From Candidatus Gastranaerophilales bacterium (GTDB taxonomy: Bacteria > Cyanobacteriota > Vampirovibrionia > Gastranaerophilales > Gastranaerophilaceae): a DNA stretch of 33,125 nt. The position numbers and the translations under genes were made by a program. The notes beneath the pieces were generated by a model. It had not been told where the DNA came from. It saw nothing but the letters and a program-made list of their open reading frames with translations, and made no database searches. Below, piece after piece: positions 25,159-33,125 of this stretch; position 1 is the first letter of the stretch, and every line of letters begins with the position of its first letter. Location of the stretch: NCBI GenBank assembly GCA_944323495.1, contig CALUSZ010000149.1, positions 1 through 33,125 on the forward strand, given 5' to 3'.

Positions 25159-26877
25159 ATGTCAGTAGGACAATTTGTATTTATGTTGCACAGTCACCTG
25201 CCTTATTATAGAAAAGCGGGTATGTGGCCATTCGGAGAAGAAAACCTCTACGAATGTATGGCAGAAACTTATGTACCTCTGCTTAATGCTATATCAGAAT
25301 TATACGATGAAGGTATTAAGGCAAAATTAACTGTAGGTATTACACCAATCCTGGCAGAACAATTAAACGATGAACATCTGCAAAACGGGTTTGTCGAATA
25401 TATAGATTCACGGATATCTGCAGTTGCAAAGGATTTAGATAGATATCCTGATCCTAAAGTAGCTCATTCTCAACATTTGAAATATTTAGCAAAATATTAT
25501 TATGATCTTTGGAATAAGCTGAGAGATGATTTTGTTAATAAATACGAAAAGAATCTTATCAAGTATTTTAAAAAGTATCAGGACTTGGGTTGTATAGAAA
25601 TAACAACATCCGGTGCTACTCATGGTTTTTCACCGCTTTTAGCAACTGATAGCAACTTAAATGCACAATTCAAAGTAGGTCAGGATACGACAAAGAGATT
25701 GTTTGGCAAAAAAGCAATGGGTGCTTGGCTTCCAGAATGTGCATACCGTCAAGGATATGAGTATGTAGGAAAAGACGGGAAAAAACACTGGAGACCGGCA
25801 ATAGAAGTTACATTACAAAATAATGATATCGAATACTTCTTTACAGAATCTCATGTAATAGAAGGCGGAAATTCAATCGGTAACAGACGTGTGATAGGTA
25901 TGTACGGTAATATTGAATATATTCCACTTCCGGAACGTCCGGCTACTGGTTATGATACATATTCAGCATATTGGCTTCCTGATGCACAAGTAGCGGTTAT
26001 GGGAAGAAATGACAGAGCAGGTTATCAGGTTTGGTCTGCAGCAGATGGCTATCCCGGTGACGGCTGCTTTAGAGAATTCCATAAAAAAGATGACAAATCA
26101 GGTATGCACTATTGGAGAATAACATCTCCTACCACGGATTTAGGTGATAAGATGCTTTATGATCCGGTTCTTGCAATGAATAAGGTTAATGAAAATTCAG
26201 ATCACTATACAACATTGATTTATCACTTATTAAACGACTACAAACTTGCTAAAGGACATGAAGGATTAGTAATGGTATCTTTTGATACAGAACTTTTCGG
26301 CCACTGGTGGTTTGAAGGTGTAGAGTTCATAAAACAGGTAATTAAGAAATTTAATAATTATCTACCTGAAGTTGAACGCTTAACAGCCGGAGAATATATA
26401 AGAAAATACCCGCCAAAAGAAGCGATACAAATCCCTGAAAGTTCTTGGGGACAGGGCGGTCATTTCTATGTATGGATGAACCATTTAACAGAATGGATGT
26501 GGCCGATTATTCATTCTTGTGAAAAACGTATAAACGAAATTGTAGACAGGTATCCTAATATACCGGATGATAAACTTCTGCATAGGGCGTTGAATCAGCT
26601 TGCAAGAGAAAATTTGCTTCTTCAAAGCTCAGATTGGCCATTCCTGATTACAACTTGGCAGGCTAAAGATTATGCTACTGACAGGTTCAACGAGCATGTG
26701 GATAGATTTAGTTTGATTGCAGATATGATTGAGTCTGGAAAGATTGATGAGGCAAAACTAATAGAAATTGAAAGTATTGATAACTGTTTCCCTGTAATAG
26801 ACTATAGAGTTTATCAATCAATAGAGGAAGGGGTTATTCCGCAGCAGGAGAAAAAGTTAGCTCCGCTGTATCAATAA
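25159..26877 (+). CDS. GH57 1,4-alpha-glucan branching enzyme
   Basis: It forms alpha-1,6 branches in glycogen-like glucan by transferring a cut alpha-1,4 chain. At 572 residues it matches GH57 branching enzymes. Region 1 is HSHLPY (11-16). The nucleophile is E193 in GAWLPECAY, and the acid/base is D376 in SFDTELFGHWWFEG. GHFYVWMNHLTEWMW (435-449) and the C-terminal helical domain with the final-region motif LLLQSSDWPFLITT are also present. An insert at about 255-335 with several aromatics is usual for this group. CGGAGG lies 6 bases before the ATG. No glg genes are adjacent, but glucokinase and phosphohexomutase are in the window. A strong terminator follows. Confidence 0.94.
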   Translation: MSVGQFVFMLHSHLPYYRKAGMWPFGEENLYECMAETYVPLLNAISELYDEGIKAKLTVGITPILAEQLNDEHLQNGFVEYIDSRISAVAKDLDRYPDPKVAHSQHLKYLAKYYYDLWNKLRDDFVNKYEKNLIKYFKKYQDLGCIEITTSGATHGFSPLLATDSNLNAQFKVGQDTTKRLFGKKAMGAWLPECAYRQGYEYVGKDGKKHWRPAIEVTLQNNDIEYFFTESHVIEGGNSIGNRRVIGMYGNIEYIPLPERPATGYDTYSAYWLPDAQVAVMGRNDRAGYQVWSAADGYPGDGCFREFHKKDDKSGMHYWRITSPTTDLGDKMLYDPVLAMNKVNENSDHYTTLIYHLLNDYKLAKGHEGLVMVSFDTELFGHWWFEGVEFIKQVIKKFNNYLPEVERLTAGEYIRKYPPKEAIQIPESSWGQGGHFYVWMNHLTEWMWPIIHSCEKRINEIVDRYPNIPDDKLLHRALNQLARENLLLQSSDWPFLITTWQAKDYATDRFNEHVDRFSLIADMIESGKIDEAKLIEIESIDNCFPVIDYRVYQSIEEGVIPQQEKKLAPLYQ

Positions 26878-26890
26878 TAAGAAAAGAACT

Positions 26891-26925
26891 AAAAAAACAG
26901 GGCTAAAATCAAGCCCTGTTTTTTT
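26891..26925. terminator. Bidirectional Rho-independent terminator
   Basis: CAGGGCT pairs with AGCCCTG across a 7-base loop, extended by seven A-T pairs, with T-runs on both strands. It lies between the converging branching enzyme and prepilin genes. Confidence 0.93.
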
Positions 26926-26939
26926 ATGTATTGACTAAA

Positions 26940-27695
26940 TTAATATTTATAAATAACTTTCCATCCATTATCTGCAATAGAACCTGCGCAGCTATGACCT
27001 GCTCCTACATTCTCTTCATCACATTGGTTCCAGGTGCTATCTTCCCAGGTTGGTGTTTTTTGGAAGCATCCGGAGTCTAAATATGCATTACACTTTTTTT
27101 TGCTTCCATCTGGAACAATAGAACCACTATCATCTATATTAAAATGAAAAATATCTTTTCCTAACCTATTAGGTTTTGTATCAAAACCATTTATATCAAC
27201 GTATAATGCTCCTACATTACCTTTGTATGTTCCAACTGCATTATCTCGTGTTGCACTGGTAACATCTGCCCGATTAGCTAAAGATATTCCCAAAGATTCA
27301 CCTCCCTCAAGGTCGTAGATGTAGAGCGTGTCCATGTTATATACTGTATTAGAGTCTCCACCTGAATAATTTTTAGGTTTGAGGGCTAATTCTTCAACAG
27401 TCATAATTTGTGATTTATCAGCTGATTTGTATCTTGGAGTCCCTATAACATATTTTGACAATACCTCTAAATATTCATTTATAGAGTTTACTGAAGATGT
27501 TAGTGTATTGGTTTCTTGTTCTGCAAGGATATGCTCATTGGCAACTTCCATTGTAGATACAATTTTTCTTAAAGTTGGTCCCACTTTATTTTTTTGAAAT
27601 GAGCTGTTTAAAGCTGGGGTTGTAAGGGCTGCAACGACGCCAATTATACCTAAGGTAATTAAGACTTCAGCCAATGTGAATCCAGTTTTTTTCAT
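26940..27695 (-). CDS. Prepilin-like protein (type IV pilin / type II pseudopilin)
   Basis: It is processed by prepilin peptidase and assembled into a pilus or pseudopilus. It has 251 residues: leader MKKTG, cleavage before F6, and E10 (position 5 of the mature chain), as in FTLAEVLITLG, followed by a 20-residue hydrophobic helix. The globular part (about 45-251) is lineage-specific and contains cysteines near the end (CNAYLDSGCFQ, NQCDE, HSCAG) that could form disulfides. AGGAGAG precedes the ATG. It lies 73 bases downstream of secA, with an AT inverted repeat (GTTATAT / ATATAAC, 27715-27734) between, so it may be read separately. It could be a major pilin, a minor pilin or a pseudopilin; the sequence does not say which. 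Confidence 0.9.
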   Translation of the reverse strand: MKKTGFTLAEVLITLGIIGVVAALTTPALNSSFQKNKVGPTLRKIVSTMEVANEHILAEQETNTLTSSVNSINEYLEVLSKYVIGTPRYKSADKSQIMTVEELALKPKNYSGGDSNTVYNMDTLYIYDLEGGESLGISLANRADVTSATRDNAVGTYKGNVGALYVDINGFDTKPNRLGKDIFHFNIDDSGSIVPDGSKKKCNAYLDSGCFQKTPTWEDSTWNQCDEENVGAGHSCAGSIADNGWKVIYKY

Positions 27696-27768
27696 ACGAG
27701 TACTCTCCTATTTTGTTATATAAATAAATATAACATTTTTAATGAAGCCTTAAAATACATCATATTAT

Positions 27769-30411
27769 TTAATTTTCTATAACTTCTATGCCGTCATCTG
27801 ATACAAATTGTATTCCGAATTTTGCGCGGAATAAATATTTGACAGTATTACTCTGGATTTCATACATCATTTTATTAAATAAATCATAGGCTTCTTTTTT
27901 ATATTCAATAAGCGGATCCTTTTGTCCGTATGCACGAAGCCCGATACCATCTTTCAACATATCAATATTATGAAGATGATCTATCCATTGATTATCTACA
28001 ACTCTTAGTAGAATGTCCCGTTCAAGTGAGCGCATAATATTATTTGATGAGAATAATTCTTGTTTTTCAAACGATGGATCATATTGTTCAGAAATTGTGT
28101 TATAGAAATTAATAATTTCTTCTTCATGTTCCTTGTATGCCTTCTGTGCAGCTTCTTTTAGGGAATCATATATTCTTGAATATCTGTATGATTTTATATC
28201 ATCTACGGTAATATATGATAACTGCGGAATTGTAGAATGAAGCTCCTTGATCAATGTTTCCAAATCTTCAGGGATATATTCTTCCGGATTCATCTCCGGA
28301 GTTATATAGCTCTTGAGAAGCCTATCAATTTCTTTATCTATCATATATTCAATGTCAGTTCTTAAATCCTTACCTTCAAGAACTTTTCTTCTTTGAGCAT
28401 AGAATTTTTCTCTCTGAATATTCATAACATCGTCATATTGAAGTACATTTTTACGAATATCAAAGTGATATGTTTCCACCTTTTTCTGTGCAGACTGAAT
28501 TTGCCTTGTAATTAGAGAAGATTCTATTGCCATATTTTCTTCTACATTTAGCATATTCATTAAGTTCGTAATCTTATCACCGCCAAAGATTCTCATTAAG
28601 TTATCTTCGAGTGACAAGAAAAATCTCGTAGAGCCCGGATCGCCCTGTCTTGCAGCACGGCCTCTTAACTGATTATCTATTCTTCTGGATTCATGTCTTT
28701 CAGTCCCGATTACGTGAAGTCCGCCTAACTCTACAACTTTGGCATGTTCTTTTTCTGTAATTTCTCTTGCTTTTTTTAGAGCCTCATCTTTTAATTCTTC
28801 ATAATTTTTGCTATCAGGTGTAATACCTCTTTTTTCCAAATCCTCTTTTGCCAGAAATTCAGCATTACCACCTAATAGAATATCTGTACCGCGGCCTGCC
28901 ATATTGGTAGCAATCGTAACAGCTCCAACACGCCCTGCCTGTGCAATAATATACGCTTCTTTTTCGTGCTGTTTTGCATTCAAGACATTATGTTTAATAC
29001 CTTTTTTATTTAAAAGCGCTGAAATATATTCTGATTTTTCAATACTTACAGTACCGACAAGAACAGGACGTCCGATTTTATGCTGTTCTATAATATCATC
29101 AACAACTGCATTATACTTAGCCTTTTCTGTTTTATATATAACATCTGGATAATTTATTCTAATATCCGGTTTATTTGTAGGAATAACTGTAACTTCAAGA
29201 TTATAAATCTTCCCGAATTCGGCCTCTTCAGTCATTGCAGTACCAGTCATGCCGGAGAGTTTAGGATAGAGCCTGAACAGGTTTTGGAAAGTTATGCTGG
29301 CTAAAGTTTGTGTTTCATCTTGGATTTCAACACCTTCTTTAGCTTCGATTGCCTGATGGAGCCCATCGGACCAGCGTCTTCCTGGCATCAAACGCCCTGT
29401 AAACTCGTCAACAATCATTATTTCGCCGTCTTTTACTACATAATCAGTATCTTTGATGAATAACTCTTTTGCTTTTAGGGCGTTTAAAAGGTCGTGCGCG
29501 TATTGATTGTTGATATCAAATAAATCCTTGCAGCCGATAATTTCTTGAGCTCTGTCAATACCATCTTCTGTCAGAATGATGTTTTTATTTTTTTCATCAA
29601 CCTCGTAATCCTTATTTTTCTCAAGCTGCGGTGCAACTTTTGCCATAAGAGTATAAGTATCGGCAGATTTTTCAACACGGCCGCTTATAATTAGAGGAGT
29701 TCTTGCCTCATCAATTAAGATACTGTCAACTTCATCGATAATCGCGTAATTGAAAGGTCTCTGTACAAGCATCTCCTTAGAAGTTGCCATATTGTCTCTG
29801 AGGTAATCAAAACCGAATTCATTATTTGTCCCATATGTAATATCACATCTGTATGCATCTCTTTTGCGGTTAAATTCTTCTGCATCGTGCTGGTTGGATA
29901 AAATTACACCGACAGAAAGTCCTAAGAACTTATAAATCTGTCCCATCCATTCGCTGTCACGTTTTGCAAGATAATCATTAACAGTTACAACATGCACGCC
30001 TTTTCCTGTTAAAGCATTCAAATACGCAGCAAGAGTTGCTACAAGAGTTTTACCTTCACCGGTTCTCATCTCTGCAATATGACCATTGTGGAGAAAATAT
30101 CCGCCGATTAACTGAACATCAAAATGACGCATATTTAAAACGCGTTTTCCTGCTTCTCTAACAGTAGCAAACGCTTCCGGTAAAATTTTATCCAGAGCTT
30201 CTTTTTCTAAAATTCTATCTGCTTTTTCATTATCTGATGTCGGACGCTGTGCTAGTATTGCCTTAAATTCATCAGTCTTAGCCTTAAGTTCATCATCTGT
30301 AAGTTTTTCGAATTCGGGCTCAAGAGCGTTTATATGGTCAATAATACCTTGTATTTTCTTAACTTTTTTTTCGTTGGGATCACCCATTATTTTTAATAAA
30401 CAATTTAACAT
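27769..30411 (-). CDS. secA: SecA, preprotein translocase ATPase
   Basis: SecA pushes unfolded preproteins through SecYEG using ATP. The start is placed at the ATG at 30411 because GGAGAGGA lies 5 bases upstream; the TTG at 30426 is part of that ribosome site. This gives 880 residues, within the normal range. Motifs include Walker [14 protein letters not shown] (about 115-127), the DEAD-like [24 protein letters not shown] and [10 protein letters not shown], and the helical scaffold. The C-terminus ends at [14 protein letters not shown] without the usual Cys-rich zinc/SecB-binding tail. The gene is 85 bases downstream of the 489-residue membrane protein gene on the same strand. Confidence 0.98.
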   Translation of the reverse strand: MLNCLLKIMGDPNEKKVKKIQGIIDHINALEPEFEKLTDDELKAKTDEFKAILAQRPTSDNEKADRILEKEALDKILPEAFATVREAGKRVLNMRHFDVQLIGGYFLHNGHIAEMRTGEGKTLVATLAAYLNALTGKGVHVVTVNDYLAKRDSEWMGQIYKFLGLSVGVILSNQHDAEEFNRKRDAYRCDITYGTNNEFGFDYLRDNMATSKEMLVQRPFNYAIIDEVDSILIDEARTPLIISGRVEKSADTYTLMAKVAPQLEKNKDYEVDEKNKNIILTEDGIDRAQEIIGCKDLFDINNQYAHDLLNALKAKELFIKDTDYVVKDGEIMIVDEFTGRLMPGRRWSDGLHQAIEAKEGVEIQDETQTLASITFQNLFRLYPKLSGMTGTAMTEEAEFGKIYNLEVTVIPTNKPDIRINYPDVIYKTEKAKYNAVVDDIIEQHKIGRPVLVGTVSIEKSEYISALLNKKGIKHNVLNAKQHEKEAYIIAQAGRVGAVTIATNMAGRGTDILLGGNAEFLAKEDLEKRGITPDSKNYEELKDEALKKAREITEKEHAKVVELGGLHVIGTERHESRRIDNQLRGRAARQGDPGSTRFFLSLEDNLMRIFGGDKITNLMNMLNVEENMAIESSLITRQIQSAQKKVETYHFDIRKNVLQYDDVMNIQREKFYAQRRKVLEGKDLRTDIEYMIDKEIDRLLKSYITPEMNPEEYIPEDLETLIKELHSTIPQLSYITVDDIKSYRYSRIYDSLKEAAQKAYKEHEEEIINFYNTISEQYDPSFEKQELFSSNNIMRSLERDILLRVVDNQWIDHLHNIDMLKDGIGLRAYGQKDPLIEYKKEAYDLFNKMMYEIQSNTVKYLFRAKFGIQFVSDDGIEVIEN

Positions 30412-30496
30412 ATCAATCCTCTCCAATTAAAATAATGATAGCATAAACACTGAAAAATGGCGATTATTTAGAAAAATTGCCCGACTAGACAGGTAT

Positions 30497-31966
30497 TTAC
30501 GAATAAACAAACGGCGGGCCGTTTTTGATTTCAAAGAGAATATTATCAGCGATTATTTTGAGCTCTTCTCTTGATTTCCCTTCTGATTTTTGTTTCAAAA
30601 ACTCATCACAGAGAGGCTCTATTGCTGATTCTTTTTTTGCTTTAAAATTTCTTAACTCTGTTGAGACGAGGCGCCTCTGGAGATTTAATTCAATATCCGC
30701 ATTATATTTTTTTACCTGAACCTCTTTTACGGCTTCCGCTGCTGATTTTCCTCCGTAAGCAAGCGCTGAAACTCCGGCTATTCCAAAAAACAGATTCTTA
30801 AACTGTGGATTTTTGGGGTTCATAAGCCAATCATAGAAAAATGACAGATAATCGTTTACATGAGAAAAGTATGTAATCTTATTCCTGCCCGAGCCGCCCA
30901 TCATCGGGTTAACTTTTTCCGTTGCCTGATTCATAACTTCTTTTAGGTGCGAAATAAACTCTTTTTTTTCAGTTTCTGAAAGATTCATTTTATTTACAGT
31001 CTTTTCAACCTCTTCCGGCCTTGCGTAAACTGATTCGAGCATATTTTCTATAAGAAGCTTGTAAGCATCTTTCCCTTTAACAATTTCTCCCTTATGTCCC
31101 TCTAAATCATTAATAGGCTTTCCGCTGTTAAAATCTTTTATCAGCTTATCTATTCCCTGTTTTGTGTTCTTTATTCCGCCTCTGATAAACTCATCACTTT
31201 TTCTTATATTGCGTGCCGAAAAATATCCGAGCCCCAGTATGCTCAATAATGTAGCACCGCCTAAGAGGTAAATCAGATTATTTTGGTCTTTTTTGTCTTT
31301 GTTATCTCCCTTAAAAGCCAATTCATTTGAAAACATTTTAGCTTTAGAAGAGAGCATACTCCTTATAATCTGGATTTTTCCTGAGAAAGCCTGTGTTTCG
31401 ACTTCGATTAAGTTTTCCTGCAAGTTTTTTTGAATATCAGCTTCCCTTTTTTTTATCCAGACCTCTTTGAACCCGTCAATAAAAATTTTCCCCATAAAGG
31501 CCATAGAGCCTAATGTTATAACCCCGAGTGAAGCTAAAATAGTCTTTCTGTTGGGAGATTGTATCATACTAAAAATACTCTGGTGAATCTCGTTATTTAT
31601 ACAGTGGTTTCTTGTAATTCCGGGGAGAAGATACTCTTTTGTACTTTCAAGCCGGCCTTTGGAAAACTTTTTCATCATTGCTGTAAATCCGCCTAAAAGT
31701 CCCATCACTCCGACTGTTGCGCAGCAGATAGGAATAAGCGGGTTAATTTTCTTATCTTCTTTTTCAAAAACTTTTGCGGGTAAATCTATTTTTGTATTGG
31801 AAATAACAAGAGTATCGCAGGTTTCGTCCAGTGAAAGCAGCGGATCTTTAATATAGGAATTCACAATCACACCTTCTTTAACGTAAGTGTCATTGCGCTT
31901 TTGAGTATTTGTCATATTCTTCTGGTGTCTTGAAGATTCAAGATCCTGATTTATTTTCACTGCCAT
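30497..31966 (-). CDS. Multi-pass membrane protein with internal duplication, function unknown
   Basis: I do not recognise this 489-residue protein. Four hydrophobic segments are visible at about 75-98, 143-165, 230-250 and 391-408. A unit is duplicated: residues 166-197 (FKEVWIKKREADIQKNLQ then ENLIEVETQAFSGK) resemble 413-445 (VKEVQVKKYNADIELNLQ then RRLVSTELRNFKAKK). Each copy is preceded by a Gly-rich membrane helix. The first 70 residues are soluble. The ATG at 31966 overlaps the upstream gene by 29 bases with only a weak purine-rich site; a second ATG at 31915 would avoid the overlap. The two genes are almost certainly one transcript behind the cobalamin riboswitch. No transporter or enzyme motif is seen. 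Confidence 0.85.
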   Translation of the reverse strand: MAVKINQDLESSRHQKNMTNTQKRNDTYVKEGVIVNSYIKDPLLSLDETCDTLVISNTKIDLPAKVFEKEDKKINPLIPICCATVGVMGLLGGFTAMMKKFSKGRLESTKEYLLPGITRNHCINNEIHQSIFSMIQSPNRKTILASLGVITLGSMAFMGKIFIDGFKEVWIKKREADIQKNLQENLIEVETQAFSGKIQIIRSMLSSKAKMFSNELAFKGDNKDKKDQNNLIYLLGGATLLSILGLGYFSARNIRKSDEFIRGGIKNTKQGIDKLIKDFNSGKPINDLEGHKGEIVKGKDAYKLLIENMLESVYARPEEVEKTVNKMNLSETEKKEFISHLKEVMNQATEKVNPMMGGSGRNKITYFSHVNDYLSFFYDWLMNPKNPQFKNLFFGIAGVSALAYGGKSAAEAVKEVQVKKYNADIELNLQRRLVSTELRNFKAKKESAIEPLCDEFLKQKSEGKSREELKIIADNILFEIKNGPPFVYS

Positions 31967-32642
31967 CTTTTTTCTTTTCCCTAATCATCCGGATAAACTT
32001 TTTCAGGTTAAAAATCTTTTTATCCTCATCAACTTTTGTATCGTCATCTCTGGCGTTATCTTTTTTGAAAATCTTGAACAAACCTTCAAATTTTGATTTC
32101 ACGGCACTTACCAATTCTGAAACCTTTTTTTCAACAAAAGCCTTAGCTTCGCCGAATATCGCATTGAGTTTATCCTGAATATCCGCAAATTTTTGTTTGA
32201 GTTGTGATAATTTATCCGAGATATTAGATATCGTATTAAGGATAGTACTTGCTAATGTTTTAAAATTGTTTATTCCGGCGACGATGATATTTTTAATTAT
32301 AAATGCAACGGGTTTGAAAATAAAGTTATTTGAAATCCTGTTAGCAAATTCAACCATCTTTTGCGTCATTTTATCAAGATTTTGCTGAAATTCCAGAACT
32401 GCTTGAGCGTGGAGCTTAAGATTTTTTTCATGTGTTTCCAGCCTCTCTGCTCTGGCTTTCATCATTGCACCAACCATAGCACACTGGTGATAACTCCATT
32501 CACCGGCTTTTTGCGTACGCTCTCCAACTCTTTTGCTTCCGCCTCCGCCCATGCCGGAGCATATAGGACAAGCGCCGGGCGACATTCCATGAGGACAAAG
32601 CCCGCTTTTTACACTATTGACATTTGGTGCTGTTCCAGCCAA
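31938..32642 (-). CDS. CPHG-CPIC putative metal-binding helical protein
   Basis: A 234-residue protein I do not recognise. Near the N-terminus is a putative zinc motif, LCPHGMSPGACPICSGMGGG (C16, H18, C25, C28), a treble-clef-like pattern. Residues 45-210 are long amphipathic helices with a mildly hydrophobic stretch at about 105-125 (FKPVAFIIKNIIVAGI). The end is very charged and Lys/Asp-rich. The start is TTG, chosen because AAGGAAGG sits 7 bases upstream and no ATG fits. That ribosome site lies directly after the riboswitch hairpin, so B12 should block translation. It overlaps the membrane-protein gene downstream. The protein may be a membrane-associated scaffold, but the role is unknown. 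Confidence 0.85.
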   Translation of the reverse strand: MAGTAPNVNSVKSGLCPHGMSPGACPICSGMGGGGSKRVGERTQKAGEWSYHQCAMVGAMMKARAERLETHEKNLKLHAQAVLEFQQNLDKMTQKMVEFANRISNNFIFKPVAFIIKNIIVAGINNFKTLASTILNTISNISDKLSQLKQKFADIQDKLNAIFGEAKAFVEKKVSELVSAVKSKFEGLFKIFKKDNARDDDTKVDEDKKIFNLKKFIRMIREKKKDGSENKSGS

Positions 32643-32663
32643 TAAAAAACCTTCCTTTACAAC

Positions 32664-32817
32664 CTTTGTGCCGCAAAGAAAGCTTTATGCAGTACTGTGA
32701 CTCGCAGTCTTGCATTATAAAGGTAAAGATTTTTCTATATTTACCCCCGTAGTATTCCGGCTTTAACGGTTGCGGCACAGTCACGGATTTCCACCGTAGT
32801 TTCCTCGTATTTAGTTT
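32664..32817 (-). promoter_or_regulatory. Cobalamin (B12) riboswitch
   Basis: Read on the minus strand, this leader has the cobalamin-aptamer core. GAGGAA is followed by CGGTGGAAATCCG, then TGACTGTGCCGCAACCG and TTA (about 32807-32764). A 3' B12-box-like GAGTCACAGTACTGC lies at 32703-32689. The loop TGTGCCGCA (32779-32771) is perfectly complementary over 9 bases to TGCGGCACA (32675-32667). The second copy sits in the hairpin CTTTG/CAAAG (32678-32664), as in the L5-L13 kissing loop. That hairpin is only a few bases before the ribosome site AAGGAAGG, so bound B12 should lower translation of the two unknown genes downstream. No T-run terminator is seen, which favours translational control. Confidence 0.85.
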
Positions 32818-32824
32818 TATTTAT

Positions 32825-32853
32825 TATATAGCATAATACCTTTTATAGTACAA
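32825..32853 (-). promoter_or_regulatory. Promoter of the riboswitch transcript
   Basis: On the minus strand, TTGTAC (32853-32848) and TATATA (32830-32825) are separated by 17 bases; a TATAAT overlaps at 19 bases. The -35 box lies on top of the -10 box (TACAAT, 32849-32854) of the divergent MATE gene, so the two promoters probably exclude each other. Confidence 0.55.
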
Positions 32854-32854
32854 T
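32849..32854 (+). promoter_or_regulatory. Candidate -10 box of the MATE gene
   Basis: TACAAT ends 6 bases before the ATG, again predicting a leaderless mRNA. The -35 region is poor, and the box overlaps the divergent riboswitch promoter. Confidence 0.45.
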
Positions 32855-32860
32855 ATTATT

Positions 32861-33125
32861 ATGCTAGTCAGAAGTTTTTATATTAAAGATATTACAAATA
32901 TAGCAGGCCCCATAATTTTAGGCAATCTGGGATTTATTTTGATTGGAGTCGGAGATGTTATTGTAGCCGGCAGGCATTCGACTGATACGCTTGCAGCCGT
33001 AAGCCTTGCTACTGCAATAATTAACTGTATTATGATATTTGGAAACGGTATTTTAGGAAGTATTTCTGCAATACTTTCTAATTATAGAGGTGCCGGAAAA
33101 GAGGCAGAAAAATATTTTTATCCCT
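32861..33125 (+). CDS. MATE-family efflux transporter, 3' end outside window
   Basis: The first 88 residues of a multidrug/toxin or metabolite efflux pump that exchanges substrate against Na+ or H+. The frame starts MLVRSFYIKDITNIAGPII and is open to the right edge. Two membrane helices are visible: IAGPIILGNLGFILIGVGDV and, after AGRHSTDTLAAVSLATAIIN, the helix around CIMIFGNGILGSISAI. The N-terminal P-x-x-x-x-x-L and the D-x-x-x-x-G-R/H...LAA pattern, followed by GxGxxGSIxA and the loop NYRGAGKEAE, are MATE hallmarks. There is no Shine-Dalgarno, and the -10 is 6 bases before the ATG. It faces away from the B12-controlled operon. Confidence 0.88.
   Translation, partial: MLVRSFYIKDITNIAGPIILGNLGFILIGVGDVIVAGRHSTDTLAAVSLATAIINCIMIFGNGILGSISAILSNYRGAGKEAEKYFYP

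Noticed and set aside
1..33125. Mobile elements, CRISPR arrays, tRNA genes
   Set aside because: I looked for transposase motifs, regularly spaced direct repeats and tRNA T-loop/acceptor patterns in the intergenic gaps and saw none.

Overview
The window is AT-rich DNA from a bacterium that fits the gut relatives of Cyanobacteria (Melainabacteria/Vampirovibrionia, order Gastranaerophilales). This placement is inferred from gene content and style. It rests on a prepilin-like protein starting MKKTGFTLAEVLITLG, large lineage-style proteins with EF-hand-like N-termini, a short protein with a CPHG...CPIC motif, and flagellar genes next to TrmFO and GH57 genes. There is no rRNA, tRNA, CRISPR array or insertion sequence. 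Only the two edge genes are cut: a coiled-coil protein on the left and a MATE transporter on the right.

Layout. Bases 1-1665 hold the 3' part of a long coiled-coil gene, followed by a strong terminator. Bases 1752-4202 (minus) encode an unrecognised 816-residue protein with an EF-hand-like start and a LysM-like segment. Bases 4290-7450 (minus) hold a CHASE2-GGDEF diguanylate cyclase translationally coupled to trmFO, with a small ORF ahead of them. Bases 7805-17027 hold flagellar genes on the plus strand: fliE and fliF, then a FliG-like gene, fliH and flhA. This block is split by two minus-strand genes, an EF-hand/papain-fold (calpain-like) cysteine protease and a small partner gene. Bases 17081-17976 carry a promoter, a roughly 220-nt structured RNA and a lytic transglycosylase. 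Then come ROK glucokinase (minus), bioG-bioC (plus), a PAS histidine kinase, a phosphohexomutase (minus), a lone sugar ABC permease, a radical SAM protein and a GH57 glucan branching enzyme. On the minus strand follow a prepilin-like protein, secA and a two-gene membrane/zinc-motif unit. That unit sits behind a cobalamin riboswitch with a visible 9-nt kissing-loop complementarity. The window ends inside a divergent MATE gene.

How the genes work together. FliE, FliF, FliH and FlhA build the flagellar basal body and its type III export gate, and the lytic transglycosylase could open peptidoglycan for it. GH57 branching enzyme, phosphohexomutase and glucokinase fit glycogen/glucose metabolism. 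BioG and BioC make the pimeloyl moiety of biotin. SecA would drive export of the prepilin and other secreted proteins.

The most novel-looking parts are four. First, the calpain-like EF-hand protein and its small partner, nested inside the flagellar export cluster. Second, the cobalamin riboswitch in front of two unknown genes, whose promoter overlaps that of the MATE gene. Third, the unassigned structured RNA before the transglycosylase. Fourth, three genes whose -10 box lies only 6-7 bases before the ATG, suggesting leaderless mRNAs.
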